From Pedobacter changchengzhani (GTDB lineage: Bacteria > Bacteroidota > Bacteroidia > Sphingobacteriales > Sphingobacteriaceae), in contig NZ_SJCY01000004.1 in NCBI RefSeq assembly GCF_004354365.1, positions 124,001 to 188,000 on the forward strand: 64,000 bases of DNA, written 5' to 3'. Below are positions 8,659 through 18,300 of this stretch, piece after piece. Below the pieces are notes generated by a model. That model did no database searches and was not told the DNA's origin. It saw nothing but the letters and a program-made list of their open reading frames with translations. The first letter of the stretch is position 1. Each line of letters opens with the position of its first letter. The position numbers and the translations under genes are program-made.

Positions 8659-9129
8659 TTACCATTTGGAAAAAGGCGATTTCATTAACATTGCGTTGTA
8701 ATACTTTTTATCTCCAGTTAACTCTTTGCCAATCCAATTCGGGCGGTCAAAAGCATCGTTTTCATTAGCCAATTCAATTTCGGCAACAACAAGTCCGTTG
8801 TTTTCGCCATGAAATTCATCTACCTCAAAAGTGCCTCCATTTGTTTTAACTTTATACCGCGTTTTATCAATTACGCCTGGTTCACACAACTTAATTAAAG
8901 CTTCGGCCTCATTAAGTGGCATTTCCTTTTCCCATTCGAAACGAGATGCACCAGATTGGTTGCCAATTCCCTTTATGGTAATAAAACCCGATTGATCTCT
9001 GATGCGAATCCGCACTGTTCTTTCTGGTACCGATGATAAATAACCTTGGATGATTTTCGAGCTTTCGAAAGCTTCTTTCTTGAAATCATTACCAATAACC
9101 AAAAATTTTTTCTCTATTTCTTGTGCCAT
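8659..9129 (-). CDS. CYTH-domain inorganic triphosphatase-like protein
   Basis: 156 residues forming a single CYTH / triphosphate tunnel domain. The signature EIEKKFLV (residues 4-11) is the ExExK motif. Basic and acidic strand residues follow (VRIRIRDQ, TIKGIG, RFEWEKEM, TRYKV, FEVDEFHG, VAEIELA). Proteins of this class hydrolyse tripolyphosphate or related nucleotide triphosphates with divalent metals in the cytoplasm. It sits between a second CYTH-like gene and the SLC13 carrier. Confidence 0.9.
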   Translation of the reverse strand: MAQEIEKKFLVIGNDFKKEAFESSKIIQGYLSSVPERTVRIRIRDQSGFITIKGIGNQSGASRFEWEKEMPLNEAEALIKLCEPGVIDKTRYKVKTNGGTFEVDEFHGENNGLVVAEIELANENDAFDRPNWIGKELTGDKKYYNAMLMKSPFSKW

Positions 9130-9134
9130 TTTTT

Positions 9135-9773
9135 TTATTTTTTTATAGTTTTATTATTTATTCCAACAACTCGTTTTAAGGCTTGTAAATAGTTTACATT
9201 TTCCATTCCTGCTAAACCGATGTCTGCAATTGTTTTTTCTATATCTTCTATTTTGGTAGATTCTGAACTGATAGTTGAGATTTCTGCACCATTGATTAGC
9301 ACTTTAGCAACTTCGCAAATTGTATTATTTACAAAATACGCAAACCGCTGTTTATGCACCTGTACCGGCAATACCTCTTGATACGAATGAATTAAATTTA
9401 AAAACTCATCATACGTATAGTTTTCTTTGTCTGAATTTTCGAGTTTTATACAAAGTGCCGGAAGAATTTCATTTACAAGCAACTCAGCTTTAATTGGAAA
9501 GGCCTCTTTTAAAACTGGTTCCCAAAGTTCGAAACCGTTAATTGCTTTTACAAAATTTTTAATATCGATTTTCCCATCTCGAATTTTAACACTGCTTTTA
9601 TCATTTAAACGTGATAAAATGTAAATTTCGTCGCTATTTCTTTCCCAAATCTTTTCGGGAACAGGCATTGATAATCGAGCCATACGTTTTGCCGCATCGT
9701 CCAGTTTCTGCCCAAAAACCCGAAATTCAAATCTTGATTCTTGCAATGCTTCGTCTTTAATTTTTGAATCCAT
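9135..9773 (-). CDS. Divergent CYTH-like protein
   Basis: 212 residues. ESRFEFRVFG near residue 12 and SSVKIRDGKIDIKNFV near residue 60 look like the first beta strands of a triphosphate-tunnel fold, with charged residues alternating along the strand. The canonical ExExK is replaced by EFR, so catalysis may differ or be lost. It lies 5 nt upstream of the canonical CYTH gene. The pairing with a second CYTH protein is the best support. Confidence 0.55.
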   Translation of the reverse strand: MDSKIKDEALQESRFEFRVFGQKLDDAAKRMARLSMPVPEKIWERNSDEIYILSRLNDKSSVKIRDGKIDIKNFVKAINGFELWEPVLKEAFPIKAELLVNEILPALCIKLENSDKENYTYDEFLNLIHSYQEVLPVQVHKQRFAYFVNNTICEVAKVLINGAEISTISSESTKIEDIEKTIADIGLAGMENVNYLQALKRVVGINNKTIKK

Positions 9774-9791
9774 TTTATTGTTTTATTACGA

Positions 9792-10622
9792 TTAATTGTT
9801 AGATGTTCCTTTTGTTGGCGTTGTAAATATCACAAAGTTTGTTGAGCCATCAGGTTGGCGACCATAAGATTTTTTACCCACTAAGCTTATTGATGAAAAA
9901 TCTAGTGATGAAACCACTATGCCCGTTGTGTTTTCTAAATAAACGGCATCTCCTGAGCTACCTAATCCAAATTCTACAGCATACTCACCAGCAGTGTTCT
10001 CAGTTTTTAATACTAAAAATCCTTTAGCGGGAATAATTGTTCCGGAGTTTAAAATTCGTTTGGGTTTTGCGCCGGCCGAACTTTTTATTCCTTCATCATA
10101 AAAAGCATAGCCACTTAAATCAACAGCAATATCAGATCCATTGTAAATCTCAACCCAATCGGGATCTGTAGCGTCTTTTGTACCATCAGAAAATGCTTCG
10201 TTAATAAAAATCTTCACTGCGCTGGATACGCCAACCGTATAACTTGCCAATTTAGCTGGCGCATTGGAAGGAGATACCGTGGTAAAACCTCCGTTATTTT
10301 TTACTTCGATATAGTATTCTATTTTAGTATTTAAAGGAGATGCTGGTATTGTGCCGCTGAACATAAAGCCAGCGCCAGATTTCATTGTAACGGGTAAAAA
10401 AGTTGCCGAAGGCGATATTCTGTAATATAAAGTTGCCGACGTAATCCCTTTTAAATCTGTAATCTGGGCGTTTACGGTAACATCATCGGTAGATTTTGGC
10501 GCCTCTGGCATAATCGATACTTTATCTATTGTTGCAGGCCCATTATAAATTTCATCCTTTACGCATGCGCTAAAGAACATTAATGGCGTAAGGCCGATTA
10601 GTATAAAATTTTTGAGTTTCAT
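9792..10622 (-). CDS. Lamin-tail-domain lipoprotein
   Basis: 276 residues. The lipobox is FFSACVKD (Cys20). An Ig/fibronectin-like region spans about residues 35-125. A lamin tail domain follows (about 140-270): IFINEAFSDG, then PDWVEIYNGSDIAVDLSGY, and KGFLVLKTEN. Bacterial LTD proteins are surface or periplasmic and often sit beside phosphatases or nucleases. It lies 23 nt downstream of the porin gene and is probably co-transcribed with it. Confidence 0.85.
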   Translation of the reverse strand: MKLKNFILIGLTPLMFFSACVKDEIYNGPATIDKVSIMPEAPKSTDDVTVNAQITDLKGITSATLYYRISPSATFLPVTMKSGAGFMFSGTIPASPLNTKIEYYIEVKNNGGFTTVSPSNAPAKLASYTVGVSSAVKIFINEAFSDGTKDATDPDWVEIYNGSDIAVDLSGYAFYDEGIKSSAGAKPKRILNSGTIIPAKGFLVLKTENTAGEYAVEFGLGSSGDAVYLENTTGIVVSSLDFSSISLVGKKSYGRQPDGSTNFVIFTTPTKGTSNN

Positions 10623-10645
10623 AATTAAGTTATTTACAAATGAGG

Positions 10646-12007
10646 TTAAAAATCAATTTCGAAACGCACGCCGAGTTGATTGTATTTTTCGCCAGCTTTG
10701 CCACTAGCGTCGGCAACTTTTGTTGGGTCTTTTGTTAATACGCCGTTTATATCATAACCTACGAATAATTTGTTTTTTCCGCTTGCATATCGGTCGTGGT
10801 TAATGTTGCTAAAATTTACTTGAAATTTGATGTTTCTAGAAGTGTAAAAATTTACGCCACCTGTAAAGGCTTCGGCAGCACCACCGTAAACATCTTTATC
10901 ATTTAAGTTGATGTAATCATAACGTACAGCTAACTCAACATCGCCCCATTTTTTACCCCTTACTGGTTGTGTAAACTCACCACCCGATTTATCGTAAACT
11001 TGTTTCCCTCCAAATAGAAGGTAAACTGCTTGAGCATAGTAGCCACCAAAATTTAATGTTGGCAAATTATTATCTCTTTTGGTGCGGTTGTTAATAATTT
11101 CGGTTTGAATGGCGAGACCTTTTAGGTAAGCGGCAAATTCGATGTTACTAAGCAATTGGTATTTATATCCGGGTATAAGGTCGGTATCGAGATATTTTTT
11201 GCGGTTAATTGAGCTAAGTGAACGGGCGCTATATCTAATATTGTCATATTCTGCAGGTGCAACATCGGTTTTTGGCTGGCGATAAGAATATCCGTAGGCT
11301 AAATGTACACCGTGGTCTTTATTGTTTCCAAACGGCTGAAAAACAAATTTACCGGTAAGAGAAATGCCTTGGTTCCGTCCGTAACTCTTGTTGTTATCTT
11401 CTACAAAGGTATTTGTTTCGGCATCTTTAACTTCTTGAAAGAAAACACCACCGGCCACTAAGAATTTCTTTCCATTGTATTCGGTTTCTAAACCAATATG
11501 GCGCGAAGGTGCGAAAGCAGAAGTGACCATCGATCTTTCCATAAATTTTAGGTAACGAGAAGTTGTGGATTTGGACATTGAAAACCGCTCTTTATAATTC
11601 CCCACGCGGGCTGAAAATCCATTTAGAAAATTATAATTTAAATAAGCATCTTTCAATTCTATTGCACCGTTTGCAAAATCTAAATCAATTTCACCATACC
11701 AGTTTTTGCCTAAGTTGGTTTTGGTGGCGAAACGAGCGCGACGAATGGTAACACCGTTGCCAATTGGGTTTAGTGTTTTACAAAGAAATATCTGCCCGTC
11801 GGTTTGTACCCGAATGTCGAACCACAGCCTGTAAAGCTGATCTTTCGATTCAAAAACTAAAATTCCATTTCTACTTTCAGCTGTCACCGGTACTCGGTCC
11901 ACTACTTGGCCATAATGGTCAGTTCTTACAGTTGTATCCTGAACTACTTGGCTAAAACTTGCGGTAAAACATAGCGCAATGGCCATTGTTAGTAATGTTT
12001 TTTTCAT
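10646..12007 (-). CDS. Phosphate-selective porin O/P family outer-membrane protein
   Basis: 453 residues with a cleavable signal peptide (to about FSQ at 18-20). It then has repeated amphipathic beta strands: RRARFATKTNLGKNWYGEIDLDF, ELKDAYLNYNF and FSARVGNYKERFSM are hallmark strands of the OprO/OprP family, and it ends VRFEIDF with the terminal Phe of outer-membrane barrels. The family takes up phosphate or pyrophosphate; specificity cannot be read here. It is first in the run porin, LTD lipoprotein, two CYTH proteins, SLC13. Confidence 0.88.
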   Translation of the reverse strand: MKKTLLTMAIALCFTASFSQVVQDTTVRTDHYGQVVDRVPVTAESRNGILVFESKDQLYRLWFDIRVQTDGQIFLCKTLNPIGNGVTIRRARFATKTNLGKNWYGEIDLDFANGAIELKDAYLNYNFLNGFSARVGNYKERFSMSKSTTSRYLKFMERSMVTSAFAPSRHIGLETEYNGKKFLVAGGVFFQEVKDAETNTFVEDNNKSYGRNQGISLTGKFVFQPFGNNKDHGVHLAYGYSYRQPKTDVAPAEYDNIRYSARSLSSINRKKYLDTDLIPGYKYQLLSNIEFAAYLKGLAIQTEIINNRTKRDNNLPTLNFGGYYAQAVYLLFGGKQVYDKSGGEFTQPVRGKKWGDVELAVRYDYINLNDKDVYGGAAEAFTGGVNFYTSRNIKFQVNFSNINHDRYASGKNKLFVGYDINGVLTKDPTKVADASGKAGEKYNQLGVRFEIDF

Positions 12008-12239
12008 GGTAGTTTTATTAATTAACGATAGTATAAAGATGCTAAACCCTTGCTTAAAGCGAAATGATACAAATCAAATTATGAGGTGATTCTAAACCAT
12101 ATTGACTATTTTTTCTAGTTAATTAAGGGTTGGAATAGCTGAGTAGCCGACAGATTTATAGTATTTGATGAATGGATACATTAGCAAGCGGACTAATTGA
12201 ATAGGAGTGTTGATTAAGCACGTTTAAGTTAGGAGATTT

Positions 12240-13103
12240 TTATAATGCTAATTCGATTTTCTCATCAGGCAATACAAGCAATGGAATAGCTATATGTGTC
12301 GCCATTTTTTGGGTTTGACTTCCTTTTAAAATTATATCTATAAAATTGTGTGGACGATGTACCATAACTAACAAATTGATTTCTTCATCCATACAAAATA
12401 AATCTAAACCTGTTATCAAATGTTCGTTTTGGATGGACCTGTAACATATATTTGGATATTTTGTGTGCGTACTTATCTTAATTATTAAATCAGCATCAGC
12501 TTTGCTTACTTCGCTTTTTTCGTCGTGAACGTGTGCAATAAGAATTTGAGCAGAAAATGCATTTGCCATGTATATGATTTTAAAAATATCCTCACAATCT
12601 AGGTCTGGATATTCAAAACTGGTGGCAAAAGCGATTTTATCGAGATTTGAAAACAATTTCCCCGAAGGAACCAAAAGCAAAGGGCATTTGGTGGCATTAA
12701 TCATGTTTTTACTGTTGTCATCGGCGAGAATGTTAGCAATTCCTTTATTGTGAATACCCATTACAATTAATGTTGGATGGTAAGAATCTGTTACGATTGA
12801 AACTACATCATCCAATCGACCAGTTTGGTTTATACAACTCACTTGTGGTTGAAAATCTCCGATAATATTTTCATCTTCAAAATCTTCTCTCAGTCGGGTA
12901 AGTTGCTTATCACTGTCGTCCATAACGCTATCGTATCCATCCATCGGCCAAACGATATCGCCAGCTACAGCAATTTGAGCTGGAATAATTACTGCATTGC
13001 ATAAGATTACGTTTAACTTTAAAGCTTTTGCCAGGTGGTATCCATATCGTGCAGCATTATCGCCATTTGCAGAAAAATCGGTAAGTATAAGTAATGATTT
13101 CAT
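12240..13103 (-). CDS. Universal stress protein, tandem UspA domains
   Basis: 287 residues. Two Usp-like halves: the first (1-148) starts SLLILTDFSANGDNAARY and contains TLIVMGIHNKG plus CPLLLVPSG; the second (about 155-287) is degenerate but ends in a similar AIPLLVLPDE strand. The ATP-binding G-2x-G-9x-G(S/T) motif is only partly kept. It is monocistronic. The gap 12008-12239 shows nothing further. Confidence 0.85.
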   Translation of the reverse strand: MKSLLILTDFSANGDNAARYGYHLAKALKLNVILCNAVIIPAQIAVAGDIVWPMDGYDSVMDDSDKQLTRLREDFEDENIIGDFQPQVSCINQTGRLDDVVSIVTDSYHPTLIVMGIHNKGIANILADDNSKNMINATKCPLLLVPSGKLFSNLDKIAFATSFEYPDLDCEDIFKIIYMANAFSAQILIAHVHDEKSEVSKADADLIIKISTHTKYPNICYRSIQNEHLITGLDLFCMDEEINLLVMVHRPHNFIDIILKGSQTQKMATHIAIPLLVLPDEKIELAL

Positions 13104-13267
13104 GAAAGATATTTTAAATTAGAAAAATAATCTGCTTAGCATGCAGGTTCTCAAATGTGGTAAATTGTATCTGCTTAATTATGATAGGCATCATTTGTAC
13201 ACCTGTTGCTCATCATGTACAGTAAACCGTAATTCTGATTTTAATGGTACATAAATTAAGTTGATGC

Positions 13268-13319
13268 TTACGAATATCCACGGAAGTAGCACCAATATCG
13301 AACTAAAACCATCAAATAT
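13268..13319 (+). promoter_or_regulatory. Putative LytTR operator, duplicated copy (three boxes)
   Basis: Boxes TTACGAATAT (13268), GCACCAATAT (13289) and CATCAAATAT (13310) are spaced exactly 21 bases apart on the gene strand. The sequence is identical to the operator before the kinase operon. It would place the 13494 gene under the same regulator. Confidence 0.6.
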
Positions 13320-13417
13320 GTAATGTTGCTTTTTATTGTGGTTTCAGTTTTTACCTTTGATATTACCGATAAATATTATTTGTATGGCTTTGAAGCGAAC
13401 ATGTTGCCAATTTTCTT
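13268..13417 (+). repeat. Duplicate copy of the kinase-operon promoter and gene start
   Basis: These 150 bases match 19683-19832 at all but two positions, offset exactly 6415 bases. The copy includes the three phased LytTR-like boxes (13268-13319), the TACCTTTG -7 element (13352-13359) and the ATG of the sensor-kinase gene (13384). The copied reading frame stops after 13 codons. It thus brings a complete promoter 77 bases upstream of the next gene (13494). The rest of the gap 13104-13493 shows nothing else. Confidence 0.95.
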
Positions 13418-13493
13418 CGCTGTGAGTATGATGAAGATTTTTGTTAGGTAATGCTAATAAGTTAAACTGTTTTTTTTAGAATATAAATTATTA

Positions 13494-14207
13494 ATGACGA
13501 GTTCTACTTTTAAAATAAAACATCTAAATTTTATCAATTTAATAACATTCTTAATTTTTTTTGGAGTTGTTATTTTTAAAACTGTACAAAAGTCAAAAGC
13601 TAATATAGAATTAGTTTCAACTGTGACCAGCGTAAAAAAGAGTACTAAATATAAAATAAACTATATAAGTGTTCAGTTTAAGAACAACGAGCGTATTGTA
13701 ATTCGCGATCCATACTCTTTTTTTGATATAGAAGAATATTTATCAATCAAAATTGGGAATTCAGTAAGATATAGTTTATTCAATGATAAGGTTAGTGCCG
13801 TTACTAATTTGAAAAATAATAACGAGTTAGATGAGCTTTATTTTGTAATACAAGAAACCGATGGTTTTCAATTTTTAGTAATTGTCTTCCTCTTATCGTT
13901 TAATGCGTGGCAAATGGTAAAACTTGATGATTTTGCGGGAGTGGTTAATGTTAGTGAAACTCAATTAAAACGAAAAATATTTATTCAAAAGGCGAATGAT
14001 CTCACAAAAAAATATGTGTTTATCACACTAGCAATTTTAAGCGTAATCGTTTTTTTTATTTATCAATTTTTTAGTTATGTTAAACAAAACCAGTTGTTTT
14101 TTGACAACATCTATTTTTACAAATATCTCATTTTTCTGTCTGGCTTACTAATTCCTCTACCTTTTATGATTGTAAATTATAGACTTTTAAAAAAGGTAGA
14201 TTCATAA
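13494..14207 (+). CDS. Four-helix membrane protein, unknown
   Basis: 237 residues. Hydrophobic helices lie at about residues 10-28, 125-145, 175-195 and 207-228, with a loop of some 90 residues between the first two, rich in beta-type sequence (KINYISVQFKNNERIVI). The layout resembles DUF3592-like proteins but I cannot confirm it. It is preceded by a duplicated kinase promoter and may have been recruited to that regulon. Confidence 0.6.
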   Translation: MTSSTFKIKHLNFINLITFLIFFGVVIFKTVQKSKANIELVSTVTSVKKSTKYKINYISVQFKNNERIVIRDPYSFFDIEEYLSIKIGNSVRYSLFNDKVSAVTNLKNNNELDELYFVIQETDGFQFLVIVFLLSFNAWQMVKLDDFAGVVNVSETQLKRKIFIQKANDLTKKYVFITLAILSVIVFFIYQFFSYVKQNQLFFDNIYFYKYLIFLSGLLIPLPFMIVNYRLLKKVDS

Positions 14208-14393
14208 AAATATATATGTACGGTGAATCAAATTTGTGTAATAGATAGAGGCTTATCAGTAGGTTTAATATAAAAAACAACAAACATAAGTAATATGACA
14301 AACAGTTTTAATTGTCCGTAAAATTTTATTTTTTCAGAAGAAGGATTAAAAAGATTTATTGCTTATAGTTTTAAATAATAGCTACCTTAAAGA

Positions 14394-15164
14394 ATGAAGA
14401 CAATCATTAACAAACAACTATTACATAAAATACTGAGGGAAGTATTTTTGTGTAAATTCTTTTTGGTGACTTCAGTTTTAATTACGTTTTCCATTACTGC
14501 TAGTGCGCAAAAAACTAACAATATTGCGATTGGTTATTTAGAAAATTATGAAAAACTGCCTAAAATTAAGCTTGAGCAAACCACCGAAGCGGAATACAAT
14601 AAGTATAAGATATCTGGTAAACCTGACTTACTAAAAATTAAAGAAACTGAAACTCATTTCACGCTTCCAACAAAAGTCAAAAAAATCAAACTTAAAAAAA
14701 CCAATGGAGCGCTAAATGATTTTGATGGTTATGAATACCTTGGTTATTACCCCAAATTGAAAATGTATGCCATAACAGATAATTCGATTGCAGATAACTT
14801 AACCTTTAGTACGTTTGTGCTCATAGATAGTTTAACTGCACAAGATTACAGTATTGTCTCTATAGGCGATGGCGCTGTTGAAACACCAATTCAATCAATA
14901 AACAGCAACTATTTACTATATTATTATAACAGACCTTATCGTGGTGATGGGTGTTTCATTGGCTTGTTAGCAATAAACAAAAATGGAAGACCACAACATC
15001 GTTTTAAAGAAAAAATGAGCTTTAATTTTGAATCGAAAGGTTTCTCGGTAGAAGGAATTAAATGGGTTGATGATAAAAGTTTTATCGCAAAAACTTATGT
15101 TACTAAAATTGTGGATAACAAAAGTGTGAAAGAATTCAGTTTTTATAAGGCTATCATTAACTAA
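14394..15164 (+). CDS. Secreted protein, unknown
   Basis: 256 residues. A hydrophobic stretch FFLVTSVLITFSITASAQ (about 22-39) is a signal peptide with an AxA-type cleavage site. It has an unusually long basic N-region, so the true start could be internal, although no internal ATG fits well. The mature part is Lys-rich with LPTKVKKIKLKKT and a possible beta-propeller-like tail. I do not recognise a family. Confidence 0.55.
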   Translation: MKTIINKQLLHKILREVFLCKFFLVTSVLITFSITASAQKTNNIAIGYLENYEKLPKIKLEQTTEAEYNKYKISGKPDLLKIKETETHFTLPTKVKKIKLKKTNGALNDFDGYEYLGYYPKLKMYAITDNSIADNLTFSTFVLIDSLTAQDYSIVSIGDGAVETPIQSINSNYLLYYYNRPYRGDGCFIGLLAINKNGRPQHRFKEKMSFNFESKGFSVEGIKWVDDKSFIAKTYVTKIVDNKSVKEFSFYKAIIN

Positions 15165-15345
15165 AAGAGAAGTTGTTTGTATTAAGAGCTAAATCTTTGT
15201 CAAAATAAAAATTAACTCAATATAATCAGTTAAAATAAATTTACCAAAGATGCAAAGTGACAAAATTTGACTAACACGTTGCGTTTAAAAAGAATTAAAA
15301 AATAAGCAAAAAAGGATTGTTATATTAAATCAGAAATTTTATACT

Positions 15346-17136
15346 ATGAAGTTCAAATTGATTATTTGTTTATCACTGTTATTTATATCTGCTGGAGCGT
15401 TTGGCCAAAGCAAAAGCGTTTATGAAAAAGCAGTAGATTCATTCAACCAAAAAGGTGAGGAGGAAAAAATTATTCCATATTTAGAAGCCGAATTAAAAAA
15501 GCAACCTAAAAATGAAAATCTTTTACGGTTGATGGGCTACCAGTATCTGCAATTAAAAAACAATGAATTTGGAGAGAAGTACTACCGTGAAGCGTTAGTG
15601 GTAAATCCTGCTTGTGGGCGTTGTTACCTAAATATCGGGCGTATTTATGCACAGCGGAATGATTTCAAACAAGCACTAATTTATTTGGATAAAGCGGTAA
15701 TTGCAGACCCAAAAGATGAATTGTTGCTATCTAATCGCGCAAAAATAGAAGAGATGAGTGGCGATAAATTTGGCGCTTTGGCAGATCATAATAGAGCCGT
15801 TGCGCTAGCACCCAAAAATGCTGATAGCTATACGGAAAGAGGTATTTACAACCTAAATCAAACATATAATGCGTTGGCTTTAGCCGATTTTAACAAGGCG
15901 ATAACGTTAAATCCAAATAGTTCTTATCCATACTTTTACCTAAGTAAAATTAAATATGAGAACAATGATTTAGAAGATGCATTAAAGTCTATAAACCAAG
16001 CGATTTTGTTGGATGACAAACAGGGCATGTTATTTAATTTTCGTGGTAACATCTACACTGCCTTAAAACAGTACGAAAGTGCATTAGAAAATTATTCGGC
16101 AGCTATAAAGCTACATCCTGACGATTTTTCTAGTTATTTAAGTAGAGCAGGAGCTTATTATGGATTAGAAAATATGGATGCTGCATGCGAGGATTATACA
16201 ATAGCGAAGAAGCTAGTTTCAAAGCAAAAAACCATTAGCCCAGAATTGTTAAAAAATATAGACGCATCAATCCTTGATCTCTGCGACGCCACCAAAGCAA
16301 GTTATTTTTACCAACGCGGTGTGGCTTTTTATAATTTGAAACAGTACGATAAAGCCCTGGAAATATACAAGATGGGGTTACAAAAGTTCCCAAAAAATGC
16401 CATGATTTTATCTTTTTTAGGGAATGCTTACTTGGCTCTTAAAGATTATCAGAACGCCAGTATAAACTATGAATCAGCATTGGCTAATAAATCCAACTTG
16501 ATGACCGAATTGGCAAATAATATTCGTTATTCAAATTCAAGCGAGCAAGATCGACTGTCTTTCTATAAGGCTTCACTGGCTTCTATTTATTATAATATTG
16601 CAGAATGTCACATCTATAATGAAAAATTTGATGAGGCGTTAAATGCTATGGATGAAGCCATTTCCCTTGCGCCAAACATCGCCGGTTTTACAAAGGAAAC
16701 TTATTACAATAGGAGGGGAAATATTTATTTAGAAATTAATAAATATGATTTAGCACAAGCTGATTTTAGCCAAAGCATAAACATGAATCAAAACTATGCG
16801 CCAGCATACATTAGCCGGGCGATTGCTAAAATTAGTGTAATAGAAAATGTCAAAAAATCTGATGCCATTATTAGTGCAAAATTACCTTACCAGCCTTTTC
16901 GTACCAATTGGGGCATAAAGTCTAAGAAGTCATCAAAAAACTCAGAACCGAGTATCATTTCTGCGTTGGAAGATTGCAATAAGGGAATCGGACTTGATGA
17001 AAATAATGGTTTTGCCTATTACATTAGAGGGCAAATTAAATCTTTTCTAGGTTATCCTGATTACTGTATTGATTTAATTAAAGCAAAAAAAATGGGCGTT
17101 GAAGTAGAAGCATCGCTTTTAGCGGGTTGTAATTAA
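15346..17136 (+). CDS. Secreted tetratricopeptide-repeat protein
   Basis: 596 residues. A signal peptide (to about FGQ at 19-21) is followed by at least ten TPR units covering the whole chain, for example around YLNIGRIYAQRNDFKQALIY, SNRAKIEEMSGDKFGAL, YFYLSKIKYENNDLEDAL, FNFRGNIYTALKQYESAL and YYIRGQIKSFLGYPD. TPR arrays act as protein-binding scaffolds. Location is probably periplasmic. It is transcribed with the secreted and lipoprotein genes around it and lies upstream of a TPR-containing sensor kinase. Confidence 0.85.
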   Translation: MKFKLIICLSLLFISAGAFGQSKSVYEKAVDSFNQKGEEEKIIPYLEAELKKQPKNENLLRLMGYQYLQLKNNEFGEKYYREALVVNPACGRCYLNIGRIYAQRNDFKQALIYLDKAVIADPKDELLLSNRAKIEEMSGDKFGALADHNRAVALAPKNADSYTERGIYNLNQTYNALALADFNKAITLNPNSSYPYFYLSKIKYENNDLEDALKSINQAILLDDKQGMLFNFRGNIYTALKQYESALENYSAAIKLHPDDFSSYLSRAGAYYGLENMDAACEDYTIAKKLVSKQKTISPELLKNIDASILDLCDATKASYFYQRGVAFYNLKQYDKALEIYKMGLQKFPKNAMILSFLGNAYLALKDYQNASINYESALANKSNLMTELANNIRYSNSSEQDRLSFYKASLASIYYNIAECHIYNEKFDEALNAMDEAISLAPNIAGFTKETYYNRRGNIYLEINKYDLAQADFSQSINMNQNYAPAYISRAIAKISVIENVKKSDAIISAKLPYQPFRTNWGIKSKKSSKNSEPSIISALEDCNKGIGLDENNGFAYYIRGQIKSFLGYPDYCIDLIKAKKMGVEVEASLLAGCN

Positions 17137-17239
17137 AATCAAATAATTGGCAATTTTATTTAGTATTTATATTCATTAACTCGTTGTGAAAATCAATAAA
17201 TTATAAAATCGAATCGTATTTATGTCAAACTTTAAACTT

Positions 17240-18289
17240 ATGAAATTAAGCATGTCCTTCCTGTTAACTGTTTTAGGATTACAAAGTTGTAACGGTCAAG
17301 AAGTTAAAACCTTACCGGCAGAATTCGAAGAATATTCATTGTTGAATGCCAATCTTAAATCTGATAAATTTGAAGTGGTGTTGCTAGCAAAAGCTATGAT
17401 TTACATGAGTCCTCATCCGATACGGTTATTTTATTGCCTTAACAATGTGGTGATTTTAGAAGAAGAAAGAGAATCTGACACTACGAATGGTGGTAATTGT
17501 TATTCTAAATTAGATGAAAATGCGAACGTTTTAGATAGCATTTATGTGCCAGCTGAGGGCGGAGAAGCTACTTTTTTTATTCGCGAATATATGATTCACA
17601 CTCGTACTAAGGGAGATTGTGAGTACACTACATGGCCATTAAACGGGGATAAGACATCAAAAAAGATGGCTATTTTAAATGAAGATTTAACCTGGCCAGA
17701 GGAAAAAGTCATTGCAGAACAAGAAAAGCTTATAGCTAAAGCAGATTATTATTTTTATGATATTTCTTACTTTACCAATACAAATGACCAAAGTTGGAGC
17801 TTACAAAAGCTATTTTACTGCACAGATGGTAAATGGCAAATATTGTACAGGCCATTTCCTAAAACCATTTATTTAGATGCTGACCTTAAATATTCTCGTT
17901 ATCGAGATGATTTTTACCGCAGTTCTAATGATGCACAAGAAGATTTTGCTACGCAAAAATTTACTTTAAAGTATTATCATAAAGAAAAGAAGTTAAAATA
18001 CGAACATTCCATTGGTGGCGGGTCGCAAAGTTCTTCAGTTAAAGGCTGGATAGGTACTGGCTATATAGATATTCCTTTATTAAATGATACCCTAAAGATA
18101 AAGCAATCTCACTTTATCGTAGAAGAAGCTACGCCGGCTATTCCTAAAACACGTTATTTTTTGAGCAATGGCGAAGAAAGAGCTGTTTCTCCATTTAACA
18201 TAAATATTTTCAAAGACCCTAAGCTTAACTATGCGCTGTATTCCGATAGTAAATATCGGGTTTACGCAATCAGAAAAAAGCAGAAATAA
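17240..18289 (+). CDS. Lipoprotein of a three-copy family (family A, copy 1)
   Basis: About 349 residues from the ATG at 17240, chosen because the two paralogues start the same way; an ATG at 17222 adds six residues. The signal peptide ends LGLQSC (lipobox). The mature part shares with 18492-19532 and 53825-54874 the segments KLDENANV, TWPLNGDKT, ILNEDL, YYFYD, GTGYxDIPLLNDTLKI and a YAIRKKQK end. The family is not recognised. It is directly followed, 11 nt on, by a small membrane-protein gene, as in the other copies. Confidence 0.75.
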   Translation: MKLSMSFLLTVLGLQSCNGQEVKTLPAEFEEYSLLNANLKSDKFEVVLLAKAMIYMSPHPIRLFYCLNNVVILEEERESDTTNGGNCYSKLDENANVLDSIYVPAEGGEATFFIREYMIHTRTKGDCEYTTWPLNGDKTSKKMAILNEDLTWPEEKVIAEQEKLIAKADYYFYDISYFTNTNDQSWSLQKLFYCTDGKWQILYRPFPKTIYLDADLKYSRYRDDFYRSSNDAQEDFATQKFTLKYYHKEKKLKYEHSIGGGSQSSSVKGWIGTGYIDIPLLNDTLKIKQSHFIVEEATPAIPKTRYFLSNGEERAVSPFNINIFKDPKLNYALYSDSKYRVYAIRKKQK

Positions 18290-18300
18290 ATGGTTAGCGG

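Noticed and set aside
8448..8768. Plus-strand ORF of 106 codons
   Set aside because: Antisense to the SLC13 and CYTH genes; translation is low-complexity and frame bias belongs to the minus strand.
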